Below are positions 1-8,747 of a stretch of 64,000 bases of DNA, one piece after another (within the stretch, counting starts at the first letter, position 1; every line of letters starts with the position of its first letter). The notes beneath the pieces are model-generated. The model saw only the letters and a program-made list of their open reading frames with translations. It was not told the origin of the DNA and did no database searches. Source of the stretch: Chitiniphilus eburneus (GTDB taxonomy: Bacteria > Pseudomonadota > Gammaproteobacteria > Burkholderiales > Chitinibacteraceae); contig NZ_SUMF01000009.1 in NCBI RefSeq assembly GCF_005048205.1, positions 1 through 64,000 on the forward strand, in the 5' to 3' direction. Position numbers and translations under genes: made by a program.

Positions 1-730
1 CTGAACAACGCCGATCCGGCGGTGCAGGTGCTCAAGGAAGGCGAAAGCCTGGTGCGGCCGATCACCGTGACCAGCGCCGACGGCACCACCCACGTCATCA
101 CCGTGACCATTGCCGGTACCAACGAAACGGCAACCACCGGCACCGGCACGGTGCAGGAAGACACGACGCTGACGGCGGATGGCACGCTGGTTGCAACTGG
201 CGTGGCGACCTTCGTGCCGACCACGCAGAACGGCACCTATGGCTCGCTGAGCATTGATGCCAACGGCCACTGGACCTACACGCTGAACAACGCGGACCCG
301 GTGGTGCAGGCGCTGATCACCGGCCAGACCGAGACCGAAACCTTTACCGTCACGCTGGATGACGGTGGCACCACCACCGTGACCATCAACGTGCTGGGCC
401 TGGATGACGGCGCGATCATCGTGCCGCACACCCCGGGCGCGGATGCGGGGCTGGTGAAGGAAGACGTCATCCTGACCGTGGGCGGCAAGCTGGACGTGAC
501 CGACCCGGACGCGGGGCAGGCGGTATTCAACGCCGGCACCATCCAGGATGGCGTGTACGGCTCGCTGACCATCGACGCGGCCGGCAACTGGACCTACACC
601 CTGAACAACGCCGATCCGGCGGTGCAAGGCCTGAAGGAGGGCGAGACCATCATTCGCCCGATCAATGTCACCAGCGCGGACGGCACCGTCCATACCATCA
701 CGGTGACCGTGGTCGGCACCAACGACGACC
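1..730 (+). repeat. Tandem VCBS repeats inside the adhesin
   Basis: Units of about 300 bp recur in frame. The segment at 1 and the segment at 601 start with the same 26 bases, and the intervening unit (about 136-420) carries the same ACC TAC ACG/C CTG AAC AAC core at 274-291 and 592-609. Many more copies probably lie upstream. Confidence 0.75.
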
Positions 731-3591
731 CGACCGCTCGCGACGATAACGCGCAGACCTTGGAAGATACGCCGCTGACCATCGCGGTGGGGACACTGTT
801 GATCAACGACACCGACCCGGATGGCGACCCGCTGACGGTCATCTCGGTGCAGGACCCCACGCACGGCACGGTGACGCTGGTGGGCGGCAATGTGATCTTC
901 ACGCCCGATCCGGACTACAACGGGCCCGCGTCGTTTACCTACACGGTGAGTGACGGCCAGGGAGGCACCAGCACGGCGACCGTCAACATCAACGTGATCC
1001 CGGTCAATGATGCACCGACCACCACCGGCGGCATGGTCACCGGCATCGAGGACACCCCGCTGATCCTGCATTGGGGTGACTTCAACGCCAGCGACATCGA
1101 TACCCCGGCCAGCGGGCTGTCGATCAACATCGGCAGCCTGCCGGTCGATGGCCTGCTGCAATACAAGGATGGCGGCGGCAACTGGCAGTCGGTCAGCGTT
1201 GGCCAGCAGTTCACCAAGGCGGATATCGATGCGGGCATCCTGCGCTTCCTGCCGGCCTTGAACGAATCGGGCTCGGACGACTACGGTGGCACGGGCGTCG
1301 GCAACAAGCAGGCCGACTACGCACGCTTCACCTACACCGTGAGCGACGGGGAGCTGACCAGTAACGTCGGCACGATGCGTATCGACATCACCGCCGTGGC
1401 GGACGCCCCGCAACTTTCGCTGGAAGCCAGTACCTCCACCGCGCACATCACCGACTTCCAGGACATCGTGGTGCCGGACAACTCGGGATGGACGCCAAGC
1501 GTCAAAGCCAGCGACATGATCTCGTTCGGGACCGCCACCTGGCAGACCGACAACCCGGGCGGCGAGCTGGAAGTGGGCTACCAGCACATCTACCTTGGCG
1601 GTGCGGCCAGCACCAATAAGGTGATCGAGCTGGAACGCAATGCCGGTGACGCGGCCAACCTGTACACCGATCTTCAGGTGCGGGTGGGTGAAGTGTACGA
1701 ACTGGCATTCGACTACTCTTCGCGGATGCAGTCCAGCTCGCTGATCAACGTGTACTGGGAAGGCCAATTGATCAAGGTACTGAACAGCGACACCCCGGGA
1801 TTCCAGCACTTCACGCTGAACCTGGTGGCTACGCAGGACGGTACGGCCCGGCTGGAGTTCCGCGCGGGCAACAGCGACAGCTACGGTGGCGTGCTGGATG
1901 CCATCTCGCTGGGCAAGGTGGACGACAACATCGGCTTGCAGGATGAATGGATCCGCCTGAGCAAGATATCGGCCCAGTTGCAGGACACCGATGGCTCGGA
2001 AACGCTGAAGGTATCCCTCACCGGCATTCCGGTGGGCGCGCAGATCACCGATGGCACGCATACCTTTACCGCCACGGCGGGTGCGACCACGGTGGATGTG
2101 ACCAACTGGAACCTGTCGGACCTGATGCTGAAGCCGCCGGCGGGCTTTGTCGGCGAACTGGAGATCGGGGTTTCGGCTACATCGACCGAGATATCCAATG
2201 GCGATACGGCCACCACGACCAACCATATCGATGTGACGGTGCTGGCGGGCAACCAGCCGCCGGTGACGGGCAGCCACGCGCTGACTGCGACCGAAGGCGT
2301 GCCGGCACACCTGCTGATCGATATCCCGACCGATCCGAACGGTGATCCGCTGGCGATCACGGTGACCACGCTGCCCACCATCGGCCAGGTGCTCACCGCG
2401 GGTGGTACGGCGGTTCAGGTGGGCGATACGCTGAGCATCGATCAACTGACCTCGCTGCAATACATCAGCCCCAGGGACCTCACCGGCGACCAGGCGGCGG
2501 GCAGCTTCGGCTACGCGGTCAGCGACGGCCAACACACCGTCCACGACAGCCTGACCATCCAGGTGCTGGACAACCCGTCGGTGATCCTCGGGCGCGATGG
2601 CAATGACCAGATCACCGTGGCGGGCGGCGAATCCGGCGCCGGCAATACGGTGATCGGCCAGTATGGCGCCTACGTCGATGGCGGCGGTGTGCCACATGGT
2701 GCACAAGGCCCCGTCGTCATCAACACCAACGGCATCGATCAGGTGTTCGATGCCCGCGGGGGCAACGACTACGTGGAAGGTGGCGCCGGCAACGACGTCA
2801 TCTACATGGGCGACAGCGGTGGCGCGGGTGGCACGGTCAACGAGGATCTCGGCCTGCAGTTCGTGCTCAATGACGGACTGATGACCACGCCGGAAGCGCA
2901 GATGACCAACAGTGACGGCACGCTCAGCGCGCTGGCGCAGACCTCGCAGCCGGTGGCCGACCTGGCACACGGCGGCAGTGGCAACGACATCATCTTCGGT
3001 GGTGGCGGAACCGACCTGCTCTATGGGGGGACCGGGGACGACGTGCTGTATGGCGGGGCGCAGTCCGACGGCCTGCGTGGCGGGGCCGGCAACGACGTGC
3101 TGATCGGCGGTCCGGGCAGCGATGCGCTGCGCGGCGACCTGGGCAACGACGTCTTCAAGTGGACGCTGGGCGACCAGTCGGCCACCCCCGGTGCCACCGC
3201 GCTCGGCGGCAACAACGGGCTCAACCTGCCGGGTTCGGTCAACGCAGTGCATGGCGCAACCGACGTGGTGATGGATTTCAACATGAGCCTCGCCGATGGC
3301 GACAACGACAAGCTCGACCTGCGTGACCTGCTGCAAGGGGAGCTGCACACTGGTGGCGATGTCGGCAACCTGACCAACTACCTGCATCTGGAAACGGTGC
3401 CCAACACCGGCGGAGGCGGGAGCAGCACGGTCATCCACATCAGCCATGATGGCGGCTTCTCGGGCGGCTACAACCTCGCGGCCGAGGATCAGACCATCGT
3501 GTTGCAGAACGTGGACCTCGGCGCCACCGATGCCACCAATGCGGCGGTCATCCAGGACCTGCTCGCCAAGGGCAAGCTGATCACCGATTGA
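1..3591 (+). CDS. Large type I secreted VCBS/RTX adhesin, C-terminal part (5' partial)
   Basis: The frame is open from base 1, so the gene begins upstream; the 1196 visible residues are only its C-terminal part. It opens with VCBS-type repeats (LNNADP..VQ and WTYTLNNADP units, residues 1-240), followed by cadherin-like repeats (about 245-330 and 340-460, each ending in FTYTVSDG), a jelly-roll-like segment (about 480-640) and another cadherin-like repeat (about 755-860). Glycine/aspartate RTX calcium-binding nonapeptides follow (about 920-940 and 990-1055, GGAGNDVL type), and then a C-terminal type I secretion target region of the VCA0849 class (about 1055-1196). Such proteins are exported by an ABC/MFP/TolC system and stay anchored at the cell surface for biofilm attachment. 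Nearby lapG and lapD homologues make this the likely LapG substrate, but the N-terminal cleavage site lies outside the window. No ABC exporter or membrane fusion gene is visible here. Confidence 0.9.
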   Translation: MNNADPAVQVLKEGESLVRPITVTSADGTTHVITVTIAGTNETATTGTGTVQEDTTLTADGTLVATGVATFVPTTQNGTYGSLSIDANGHWTYTLNNADPVVQALITGQTETETFTVTLDDGGTTTVTINVLGLDDGAIIVPHTPGADAGLVKEDVILTVGGKLDVTDPDAGQAVFNAGTIQDGVYGSLTIDAAGNWTYTLNNADPAVQGLKEGETIIRPINVTSADGTVHTITVTVVGTNDDPTARDDNAQTLEDTPLTIAVGTLLINDTDPDGDPLTVISVQDPTHGTVTLVGGNVIFTPDPDYNGPASFTYTVSDGQGGTSTATVNINVIPVNDAPTTTGGMVTGIEDTPLILHWGDFNASDIDTPASGLSINIGSLPVDGLLQYKDGGGNWQSVSVGQQFTKADIDAGILRFLPALNESGSDDYGGTGVGNKQADYARFTYTVSDGELTSNVGTMRIDITAVADAPQLSLEASTSTAHITDFQDIVVPDNSGWTPSVKASDMISFGTATWQTDNPGGELEVGYQHIYLGGAASTNKVIELERNAGDAANLYTDLQVRVGEVYELAFDYSSRMQSSSLINVYWEGQLIKVLNSDTPGFQHFTLNLVATQDGTARLEFRAGNSDSYGGVLDAISLGKVDDNIGLQDEWIRLSKISAQLQDTDGSETLKVSLTGIPVGAQITDGTHTFTATAGATTVDVTNWNLSDLMLKPPAGFVGELEIGVSATSTEISNGDTATTTNHIDVTVLAGNQPPVTGSHALTATEGVPAHLLIDIPTDPNGDPLAITVTTLPTIGQVLTAGGTAVQVGDTLSIDQLTSLQYISPRDLTGDQAAGSFGYAVSDGQHTVHDSLTIQVLDNPSVILGRDGNDQITVAGGESGAGNTVIGQYGAYVDGGGVPHGAQGPVVINTNGIDQVFDARGGNDYVEGGAGNDVIYMGDSGGAGGTVNEDLGLQFVLNDGLMTTPEAQMTNSDGTLSALAQTSQPVADLAHGGSGNDIIFGGGGTDLLYGGTGDDVLYGGAQSDGLRGGAGNDVLIGGPGSDALRGDLGNDVFKWTLGDQSATPGATALGGNNGLNLPGSVNAVHGATDVVMDFNMSLADGDNDKLDLRDLLQGELHTGGDVGNLTNYLHLETVPNTGGGGSSTVIHISHDGGFSGGYNLAAEDQTIVLQNVDLGATDATNAAVIQDLLAKGKLITD

Positions 3592-3610
3592 CGATCAGCG
3601 TGTCCACTGA

Positions 3611-3641
3611 AAAACGGCGCTCCCCGGAGCGCCGTTTTTTT
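3611..3641 (+). terminator. Rho-independent terminator after the adhesin
   Basis: Nine-base-pair GC-rich stem CGGCGCTCC/GGAGCGCCG followed by seven T, 20 bp after the adhesin stop codon. Confidence 0.85.
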
Positions 3642-3675
3642 GACCCGACCGGGTGGCCCGGGGCGGTCCGGCCTG

Positions 3676-3941
3676 GGGCGTGTCCTCAGATATTTCGCGA
3701 CAGCATTCGGTGCGGTTCGGGATACGGCGCAAAGAGCTGGACGCGTCGCGGTACGAACATCGTAAGCGGGCCGGCGACACCGCACTGCGTCCGAAATGCA
3801 CCGAACCCGTAGGGCTGGGCCGACCCCCCCTCCACTACGTGGCACACTCCTTGCCAACAACCGGTCATTGCCTGCGTCGCACGGCTGGTGCCTGGTGCGT
3901 TTTCGGCCCAGCGCTGCCGCGATACATTTGATGATACGTCC
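3676..3941. mobile_element. 266-bp MITE-like element, copy 1
   Basis: A non-coding element with about 30-bp inverted ends (GGGCGTGTC... / ...GATACGTCC), the same length as the copies at 8871, 26113 and 32325. It is flanked by TG (3674-3675, a decayed TA) and TA (3942-3943). Its right end with the TA supplies the TAG stop codon of the minus-strand lapD gene. It lies in the same orientation as the copy at 8871 and is the most diverged full-length copy. Confidence 0.85.
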
Positions 3942-5863
3942 TAGCCCTGCAAACGCCCGGTCGCCGCCGGCCCGGTCCAGCCCTGCACGCCCAGCTCCGC
4001 CAGCACCAGCCATTCCCCATCGTCGTGGACACCCTCGGCGATGGTCAGCATGTCGTTGCCTTCCGCGATGCCGACGATGGCCTTTATCAACTGCTGGTTG
4101 CCCGGATGCTCGTCGATCCCCTGGATGAAACTGCCGTCGATCTTCAGGTAATCCAGTTGCAGATCGTAAAGCTGCGGAATGCTGCCGAAATGGCGACCGA
4201 AGTGTTCGATGCCGATCTTGCAGCCATAGGGGCGCACCCGTTCGCCGAAGGCGGCGAGCGCGCGTAGCTCGTCGCGAAAGCCGAACTCGTTCACCTCGAA
4301 CCATAACCGTCCGGCCTGATCGCGATGCTGCCGTAGCAGCGATACCAGGCGATCGACAAAGCCGCTGTCGGCGATCGAGGTGGACGACAGGTTGATCGCC
4401 AGCGGATAGCTGACCCGTCCCAGCTCGACCAGCCCCAGCCGTACCGTTTCCAGGTCGAGCACCGGCATCAGGCCCAGGCGGCTGGCGTGCGGCATGAAGG
4501 CCCCGGCGGTCAGCAGGCGGCCGTCCGGCTGGCACAGCCGCAGCATCAACTCCCGGTGCAACAGGCGGTCGTTCCGGTCCAGCACCGGAAAGGACGCCAC
4601 CAGGAAATCTTCGCCGGTCAGCGCGCCGGTCAGCAGCGTGTGCCAGTCGTGCGCCACCAGCGTGGCCTGCGTATCGCTGTCGCTGAGCAGGACTACCGCA
4701 TTCGAGGTTTCCTCGGCCTGGGCAAGCGCCTGGTCGGCGCGGGTCAACACGGTGCTCAACGCGTCGCCGTGGCGATAGGCGGCGATGCCGAAGGTGCCCA
4801 GATCGCTTTCGTCCGTGATTTCGATGCGTCGCAGTTCGGCCAGGTTCTCCAGCAGTTCCCGCGCAAAGGCGGGTGCCTCATCGGCGGACAGGCCGGGTGC
4901 CAGCAAGCCGAAATCGGCGCCGTTCAGCCGGGCGAGCAGCCAGTCGTGCCGGTCCGCGCTGAGGGAGGCCAGCTTGCCTGCGACGAACTGCAGGAACTGG
5001 TCGGCCCGTTCGCGCCCGAGGCGCCGGTTGATGCCTGCCAGATCGCGAATGCGCAGCAGCAGCAGGCAGCCACTGGGCGCGAATTCTTCATTCTCCAGCG
5101 CCTGCGCCAGCCGGCCCATGAAGAAATTGCGGTTGGCCAGTTGGGTCAGCGGATCGCGGTTGGCTTCGCTACGCAGGGCTTCGATCCGCGCGGCCTGCTC
5201 CGCGAACATGGTCTTGACCCGCGCCACCATGGTGTTCATGGCGCGCACCACCTGGCGCAGCTCGATCACGCGCGGCTCGGTAATGGTGATGAAACGCCGT
5301 TCGCTGATGGCCTCGGCTTGATCCACCATCTGCACGATGGGACGACGCACCCAGCGGAACAGCAACTGCATCACGATGCCGGCCAGCAGCCCGGCTGCGA
5401 GAATCCAGATCAGCAGCCGGAACGCGCCGGCCCACAGCGAAAGGTAGGCATAACGCGAATGCGCCAGCACCGTGACGCGACCGGCCTGGTGCCAGCCATC
5501 GCTCACCTCGGCCTGGCCCGCGCCGACATGGATGGGGAACAGCCGCATGAACCAGACCGGCACGCCTTCCGGCATCGCGTGATTCGCGCGCTCCACCACC
5601 ACGCGGCCGGCCACGTCGGTGTACCGCACCAGCTCGAAGTGCCCGCTGTCGAACAGCGCGGTCACCATGAGCTGGGCGGTGGCGTCGTCCTTGCTCTGCT
5701 GGGACATCGACAGCGCCAGCGCGGCGGCGTTGTCGGCGCTCTGGACGTAAAGCTGCTGCTCCAGATAGTTGCGGGCGGTCAGCATGCTCACCGCAAAGCT
5801 GCCGGCGAAGGCGAGCAGGGTGATGGTGATGACCATGATCCAGAGTTGTCGTAACAGGGACAT
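3941..5863 (-). CDS. lapD: LapD-like inner membrane c-di-GMP receptor with degenerate GGDEF and EAL domains
   Basis: 640 residues. A first membrane helix (about 7-27) leads into a periplasmic LapD/MoxY N-terminal-type domain; a second helix (about 148-170) is followed by HAMP, a GGDEF domain (about 235-395) and an EAL domain (about 405-640). The GGDEF signature reads NGADF and the EAL position reads REL within HRELMLRL, so both enzyme activities are probably lost, as in the known LapD, which binds c-di-GMP with its EAL domain and sequesters the LapG protease. The gene lies 87 bp downstream of lapG on the same strand, forming a lapG-lapD operon that converges on the adhesin. Its stop codon TAG (3941-3943) straddles the end of a MITE; the pre-insertion sequence would also have ended in TAG, so the protein is probably not shortened. 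Confidence 0.88.
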   Translation of the reverse strand: MSLLRQLWIMVITITLLAFAGSFAVSMLTARNYLEQQLYVQSADNAAALALSMSQQSKDDATAQLMVTALFDSGHFELVRYTDVAGRVVVERANHAMPEGVPVWFMRLFPIHVGAGQAEVSDGWHQAGRVTVLAHSRYAYLSLWAGAFRLLIWILAAGLLAGIVMQLLFRWVRRPIVQMVDQAEAISERRFITITEPRVIELRQVVRAMNTMVARVKTMFAEQAARIEALRSEANRDPLTQLANRNFFMGRLAQALENEEFAPSGCLLLLRIRDLAGINRRLGRERADQFLQFVAGKLASLSADRHDWLLARLNGADFGLLAPGLSADEAPAFARELLENLAELRRIEITDESDLGTFGIAAYRHGDALSTVLTRADQALAQAEETSNAVVLLSDSDTQATLVAHDWHTLLTGALTGEDFLVASFPVLDRNDRLLHRELMLRLCQPDGRLLTAGAFMPHASRLGLMPVLDLETVRLGLVELGRVSYPLAINLSSTSIADSGFVDRLVSLLRQHRDQAGRLWFEVNEFGFRDELRALAAFGERVRPYGCKIGIEHFGRHFGSIPQLYDLQLDYLKIDGSFIQGIDEHPGNQQLIKAIVGIAEGNDMLTIAEGVHDDGEWLVLAELGVQGWTGPAATGRLQG

Positions 5864-5950
5864 GATGCTATGCCTTGTTTTCTGTGGAATCGGGGCGGGC
5901 GCGATACGCAGTCCCGCCGGTGGGCGCGCCGTGGCGCAGGGCTGGCGCGC

Positions 5951-6634
5951 TCATGGGTAATAGCCTTGTTGCTGCATGCGTTGCAGCAGGTTCTTCCAGC
6001 GCGACAGCCGGTCCACCGACGCGGTGGTGGCGCCGGGAACGTAGACCCCGTCGCGGTTGAAGCTGAAGACCGGGATCAGGTCGGGGCGGCGCGAGGCGGG
6101 GCGAATCTCGCCGATCAGGTTGTCCAGCACCAGCGGCTCTGCCTGCGGCGTGGCGTAATAGGTGAGCACCATGTGCGCCTGCGTGACCGAGCTTTCCGGC
6201 CCGCCGATGCGCGCCTTCACATAGGTGAGCCGTAGCTTGGCGTTGTCCACGCCCGCCTCGAGCAGGCTGAAGTACTTGGCGATGGCGAAATCCTCGCAAT
6301 CGCCGCCGCCCTTGCCGATCGACTCCAGCGGGGTGGCCCAGTAATCGACCTCGCCCCACAGGATCTGGTCATCTACGAAGGCCATGTTGCGATTGAAGAA
6401 ATTGTTGATGGCCTCCATGCGCGCGCTGTCGGACAGGCCGCGCGCGCCAGCCACGGTCTGACGCCATGCCTGGAATACCTGCAATGGCTTCTGGCCAAAG
6501 CGGGTTTTCAGCGTTTGCTCCATTCGTTCGACGTTGATTTCAGAAAAGACTGGCCAGCTCAAAAGGATGGCCGTAAGAAAAAAACTCGTAAATGAAGTAA
6601 GGCGCCGCCAGAGTGGTTTGTTTAAGGAGCGCAC
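5951..6634 (-). CDS. lapG: LapG-like periplasmic transglutaminase-type cysteine protease
   Basis: 227 residues with an N-terminal signal or membrane segment (about 13-30), then a bacterial transglutaminase-like cysteine proteinase domain. The catalytic triad is visible as Cys113 (GGDCEDFA), His154 (QAHMVL) and Asp171 (LVLDNL). In the known system LapG cuts the N-terminal retention module of a LapA-type adhesin and releases it from the cell surface; LapD in the c-di-GMP-bound state holds LapG inactive. It is the first gene of the lapG-lapD operon and is divergent from the TolC-like gene at 6846, with which it shares a 211-bp intergenic region. Confidence 0.9.
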   Translation of the reverse strand: MRSLNKPLWRRLTSFTSFFLTAILLSWPVFSEINVERMEQTLKTRFGQKPLQVFQAWRQTVAGARGLSDSARMEAINNFFNRNMAFVDDQILWGEVDYWATPLESIGKGGGDCEDFAIAKYFSLLEAGVDNAKLRLTYVKARIGGPESSVTQAHMVLTYYATPQAEPLVLDNLIGEIRPASRRPDLIPVFSFNRDGVYVPGATTASVDRLSRWKNLLQRMQQQGYYP

Positions 6635-6845
6635 GGGGTCGCAGCCATATGAACAAGTTTAATCATCGTCAAATGTAGAGGTAATGTCCATGCGCTGTAC
6701 AGGCTGAATGGCGGGTGATTACCAAAAGGTATGTGATAGACTGACCTTGCGTAAAAATTTAAAAGAATCGTCAAAAAAAGACGTTCCAATGTGCAGGCCT
6801 CGCCGATTGGGCTCAACGCCAGGCCTCGGATTTGGAGATAGCAAA

Positions 6846-8687
6846 ATGAACCTCAAGAAATCCACGTTGCTGGCGGGGGTCGTGTTCGCGATCACCTCCC
6901 AGGCCTACGGCGAAACCCTCGCCGACGCTGTGGAAAAGGCGGTCCTGCGTAATCCTGACGTCAAAGCCCGCTGGTACGATTTTCGTGCCTCCGGCGAAGA
7001 CGTGGATATCGCACGTGGCGGCTATTATCCACGTATCGATGTCCAGGGCGCGGTAGGCAAGGCCTGGCGCGATGATCCCAATGTCGATAGCCGAAGTTAT
7101 TCCAACCCTACCGCAGGCATCGAATTACGCCAAATGCTGTTTGACGGTTTCGCCACGCGCGATGAAGTACGCCGCCTCAACTACGCCAAACTCACCCGGT
7201 ATTACGAATTGCTATCGACCAGCGATAGTTATGCCATGGATACGGTTCAGGCTTATTACGACGTCCTGCGCTATCGCGAACTGGTAAAGCTGGCCGAAGC
7301 CAATCACAACACGCACAAGGATATCTTCAAGCTGATCGAACAGCGCACCCAGGCCGGCGTCGGGCGACGGGTGGACCTGGAGCAGGCCGCGGGCCGTCTG
7401 GCGCTGGCCGAATCCAACCTCCTGACCGAACGTTCCAATCTCTATGACGTTTCCGCGCGTTATACGCGCCTGGTCGGCGAGGAGCCGGTGGATCTCGATG
7501 CGCCTCCCGATCTTGCCGCGTTGCTGCCGGGCGGCGATACCGTATTGCCTCAGGCCATCAAGAACAACCCTTCCTTCCTCGCCGCCATTTCCAATATCCG
7601 TTCGGCGCGGGCGGGGCAGGGTGTGGCGCGGGCGGCCTACTGGCCGACGGTGGACGTGCGGGCCAGCCAGGGCTACGAGCGCAACCAGGATGGCGTGGAC
7701 GGTAGCTACCGGACCGGCCGGCTGATGCTGATGCTCAACTACAACCTGTTCAAGGGGGGGAGCGACCGCGCCCGCGAAAGGCGTGCGCTGGAAGACCTGA
7801 ACGGTGCGTTCGAGCTGCGCGACAAGGCCTGTCGCGATATCCGGCAGACCACGCAGATCGCCTGGAACAACGTCCAGCGACTGGGCGAGCAGATCACCTA
7901 CCTCGAACAGCACGAGCTTTCCACGCGCAAGGCGCGCGACGCCTACCGGCAACAGTTCGAAATCGGCCAGCGCACCTTGCTGGATGTGCTCGATACCGAA
8001 AACGAACTGTTCGATGCGGCGCGCTCGCTGGTATCGGGCCGGGTCGATCGCAAGATCGCCGAGGCCCGGGTGCTGGCGCAGACCCACCAGTTGCTGGCCG
8101 CGCTGAAGCTGGCGCCGCTGGAGGCCGAAACCGATCAGAGCGGGCTGGCGGGCAGCGAGCTGGAGGATGAACAGGTTCGGTGCAACACCGTCCTGCCGCC
8201 CAGCAGCAGCGATGCCGGCAAGCCCATGGCCAGCGCCGCGGACAAGGCTCCGCCCGCGGTGACGGTCGCCAAGCTGGATACCACCGTGCTGGATCAACCG
8301 CCGGCGATGATTGCCGAGGCCAGTGCGATACGTCCCACCGTCAGCGATGAGACGTTGCAGATGCAGGTGTTCAACTGGGCGTCGGCCTGGGCCTCCAAGG
8401 ACGTGAAGCGCTATCTGGCGTATTACGGCAGCAGCTTCAAGCCCGAGGGCGCCGTCAGCCGCGACACGTGGGAGGCCGACCGGATCGCACGGCTGGCCGT
8501 GCCGACCAATATCCGGGTCGAGATCCACGGCTTCACGGTGACCAAGAAATCGGCCAATGCCGCCGAGGTGAAGTTCGTCCAGGCCTATGAAACCGGCAGC
8601 TATCGCGACAGGGTGACCAAGACCCTGGTGCTGATGCCGGAAAAGGATCAGTGGAAGATCGTCCGCGAACGCGTCATGCGGGCATAA
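6846..8687 (+). CDS. TolC-family type I secretion outer membrane protein with a C-terminal NTF2-like extension
   Basis: 613 residues from the ATG at 6846, preceded by GGAG about 8 bases upstream; a start at 6708 would put the signal peptide far inside the protein. Residues 1-22 form a signal peptide (ending QAYGE). Residues about 25-455 are a TolC/AggA-type outer membrane efflux protein with two repeated halves. A low-complexity linker rich in Ala, Pro and Ser follows (about 460-545), and the last 70 or so residues (FNWASAWASKDVKRYLAYYG onward) resemble the SnoaL/NTF2-like domain found at the C-terminus of Cds6-type proteins. The expected role is the outer membrane channel (LapE role) for the adhesin at the window start. 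The added domain is unusual for TolC and would face the periplasm. Confidence 0.85.
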   Translation: MNLKKSTLLAGVVFAITSQAYGETLADAVEKAVLRNPDVKARWYDFRASGEDVDIARGGYYPRIDVQGAVGKAWRDDPNVDSRSYSNPTAGIELRQMLFDGFATRDEVRRLNYAKLTRYYELLSTSDSYAMDTVQAYYDVLRYRELVKLAEANHNTHKDIFKLIEQRTQAGVGRRVDLEQAAGRLALAESNLLTERSNLYDVSARYTRLVGEEPVDLDAPPDLAALLPGGDTVLPQAIKNNPSFLAAISNIRSARAGQGVARAAYWPTVDVRASQGYERNQDGVDGSYRTGRLMLMLNYNLFKGGSDRARERRALEDLNGAFELRDKACRDIRQTTQIAWNNVQRLGEQITYLEQHELSTRKARDAYRQQFEIGQRTLLDVLDTENELFDAARSLVSGRVDRKIAEARVLAQTHQLLAALKLAPLEAETDQSGLAGSELEDEQVRCNTVLPPSSSDAGKPMASAADKAPPAVTVAKLDTTVLDQPPAMIAEASAIRPTVSDETLQMQVFNWASAWASKDVKRYLAYYGSSFKPEGAVSRDTWEADRIARLAVPTNIRVEIHGFTVTKKSANAAEVKFVQAYETGSYRDRVTKTLVLMPEKDQWKIVRERVMRA

Positions 8688-8695
8688 TCCACTGC

Positions 8696-8731
8696 GCATG
8701 CCGGCCGCCCGGCCGGCATGCGCTTTCTTCT
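8696..8731 (+). terminator. Probable terminator after the TolC-like gene
   Basis: A perfect 11-bp stem, GCATGCCGGCC/GGCCGGCATGC, with a GCCC loop followed by TTTCTTCTT. It overlaps the ATG at 8718 and so argues that the next gene starts at 8748. Confidence 0.65.
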
Positions 8732-8747
8732 TATCCTTCCTGTGTTC

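Noticed and set aside
3941-5863. Long open frames on the plus strand across 4487-5854 antisense to lapD
   Set aside because: The product is rich in His, Gln and Arg and has no recognisable domains; it is a shadow of the GC-rich minus-strand lapD gene.
6635-6845. c-di-GMP riboswitch in front of the TolC-like gene
   Set aside because: The region is AT-rich, but I cannot identify the conserved riboswitch core; considered promoter DNA only.
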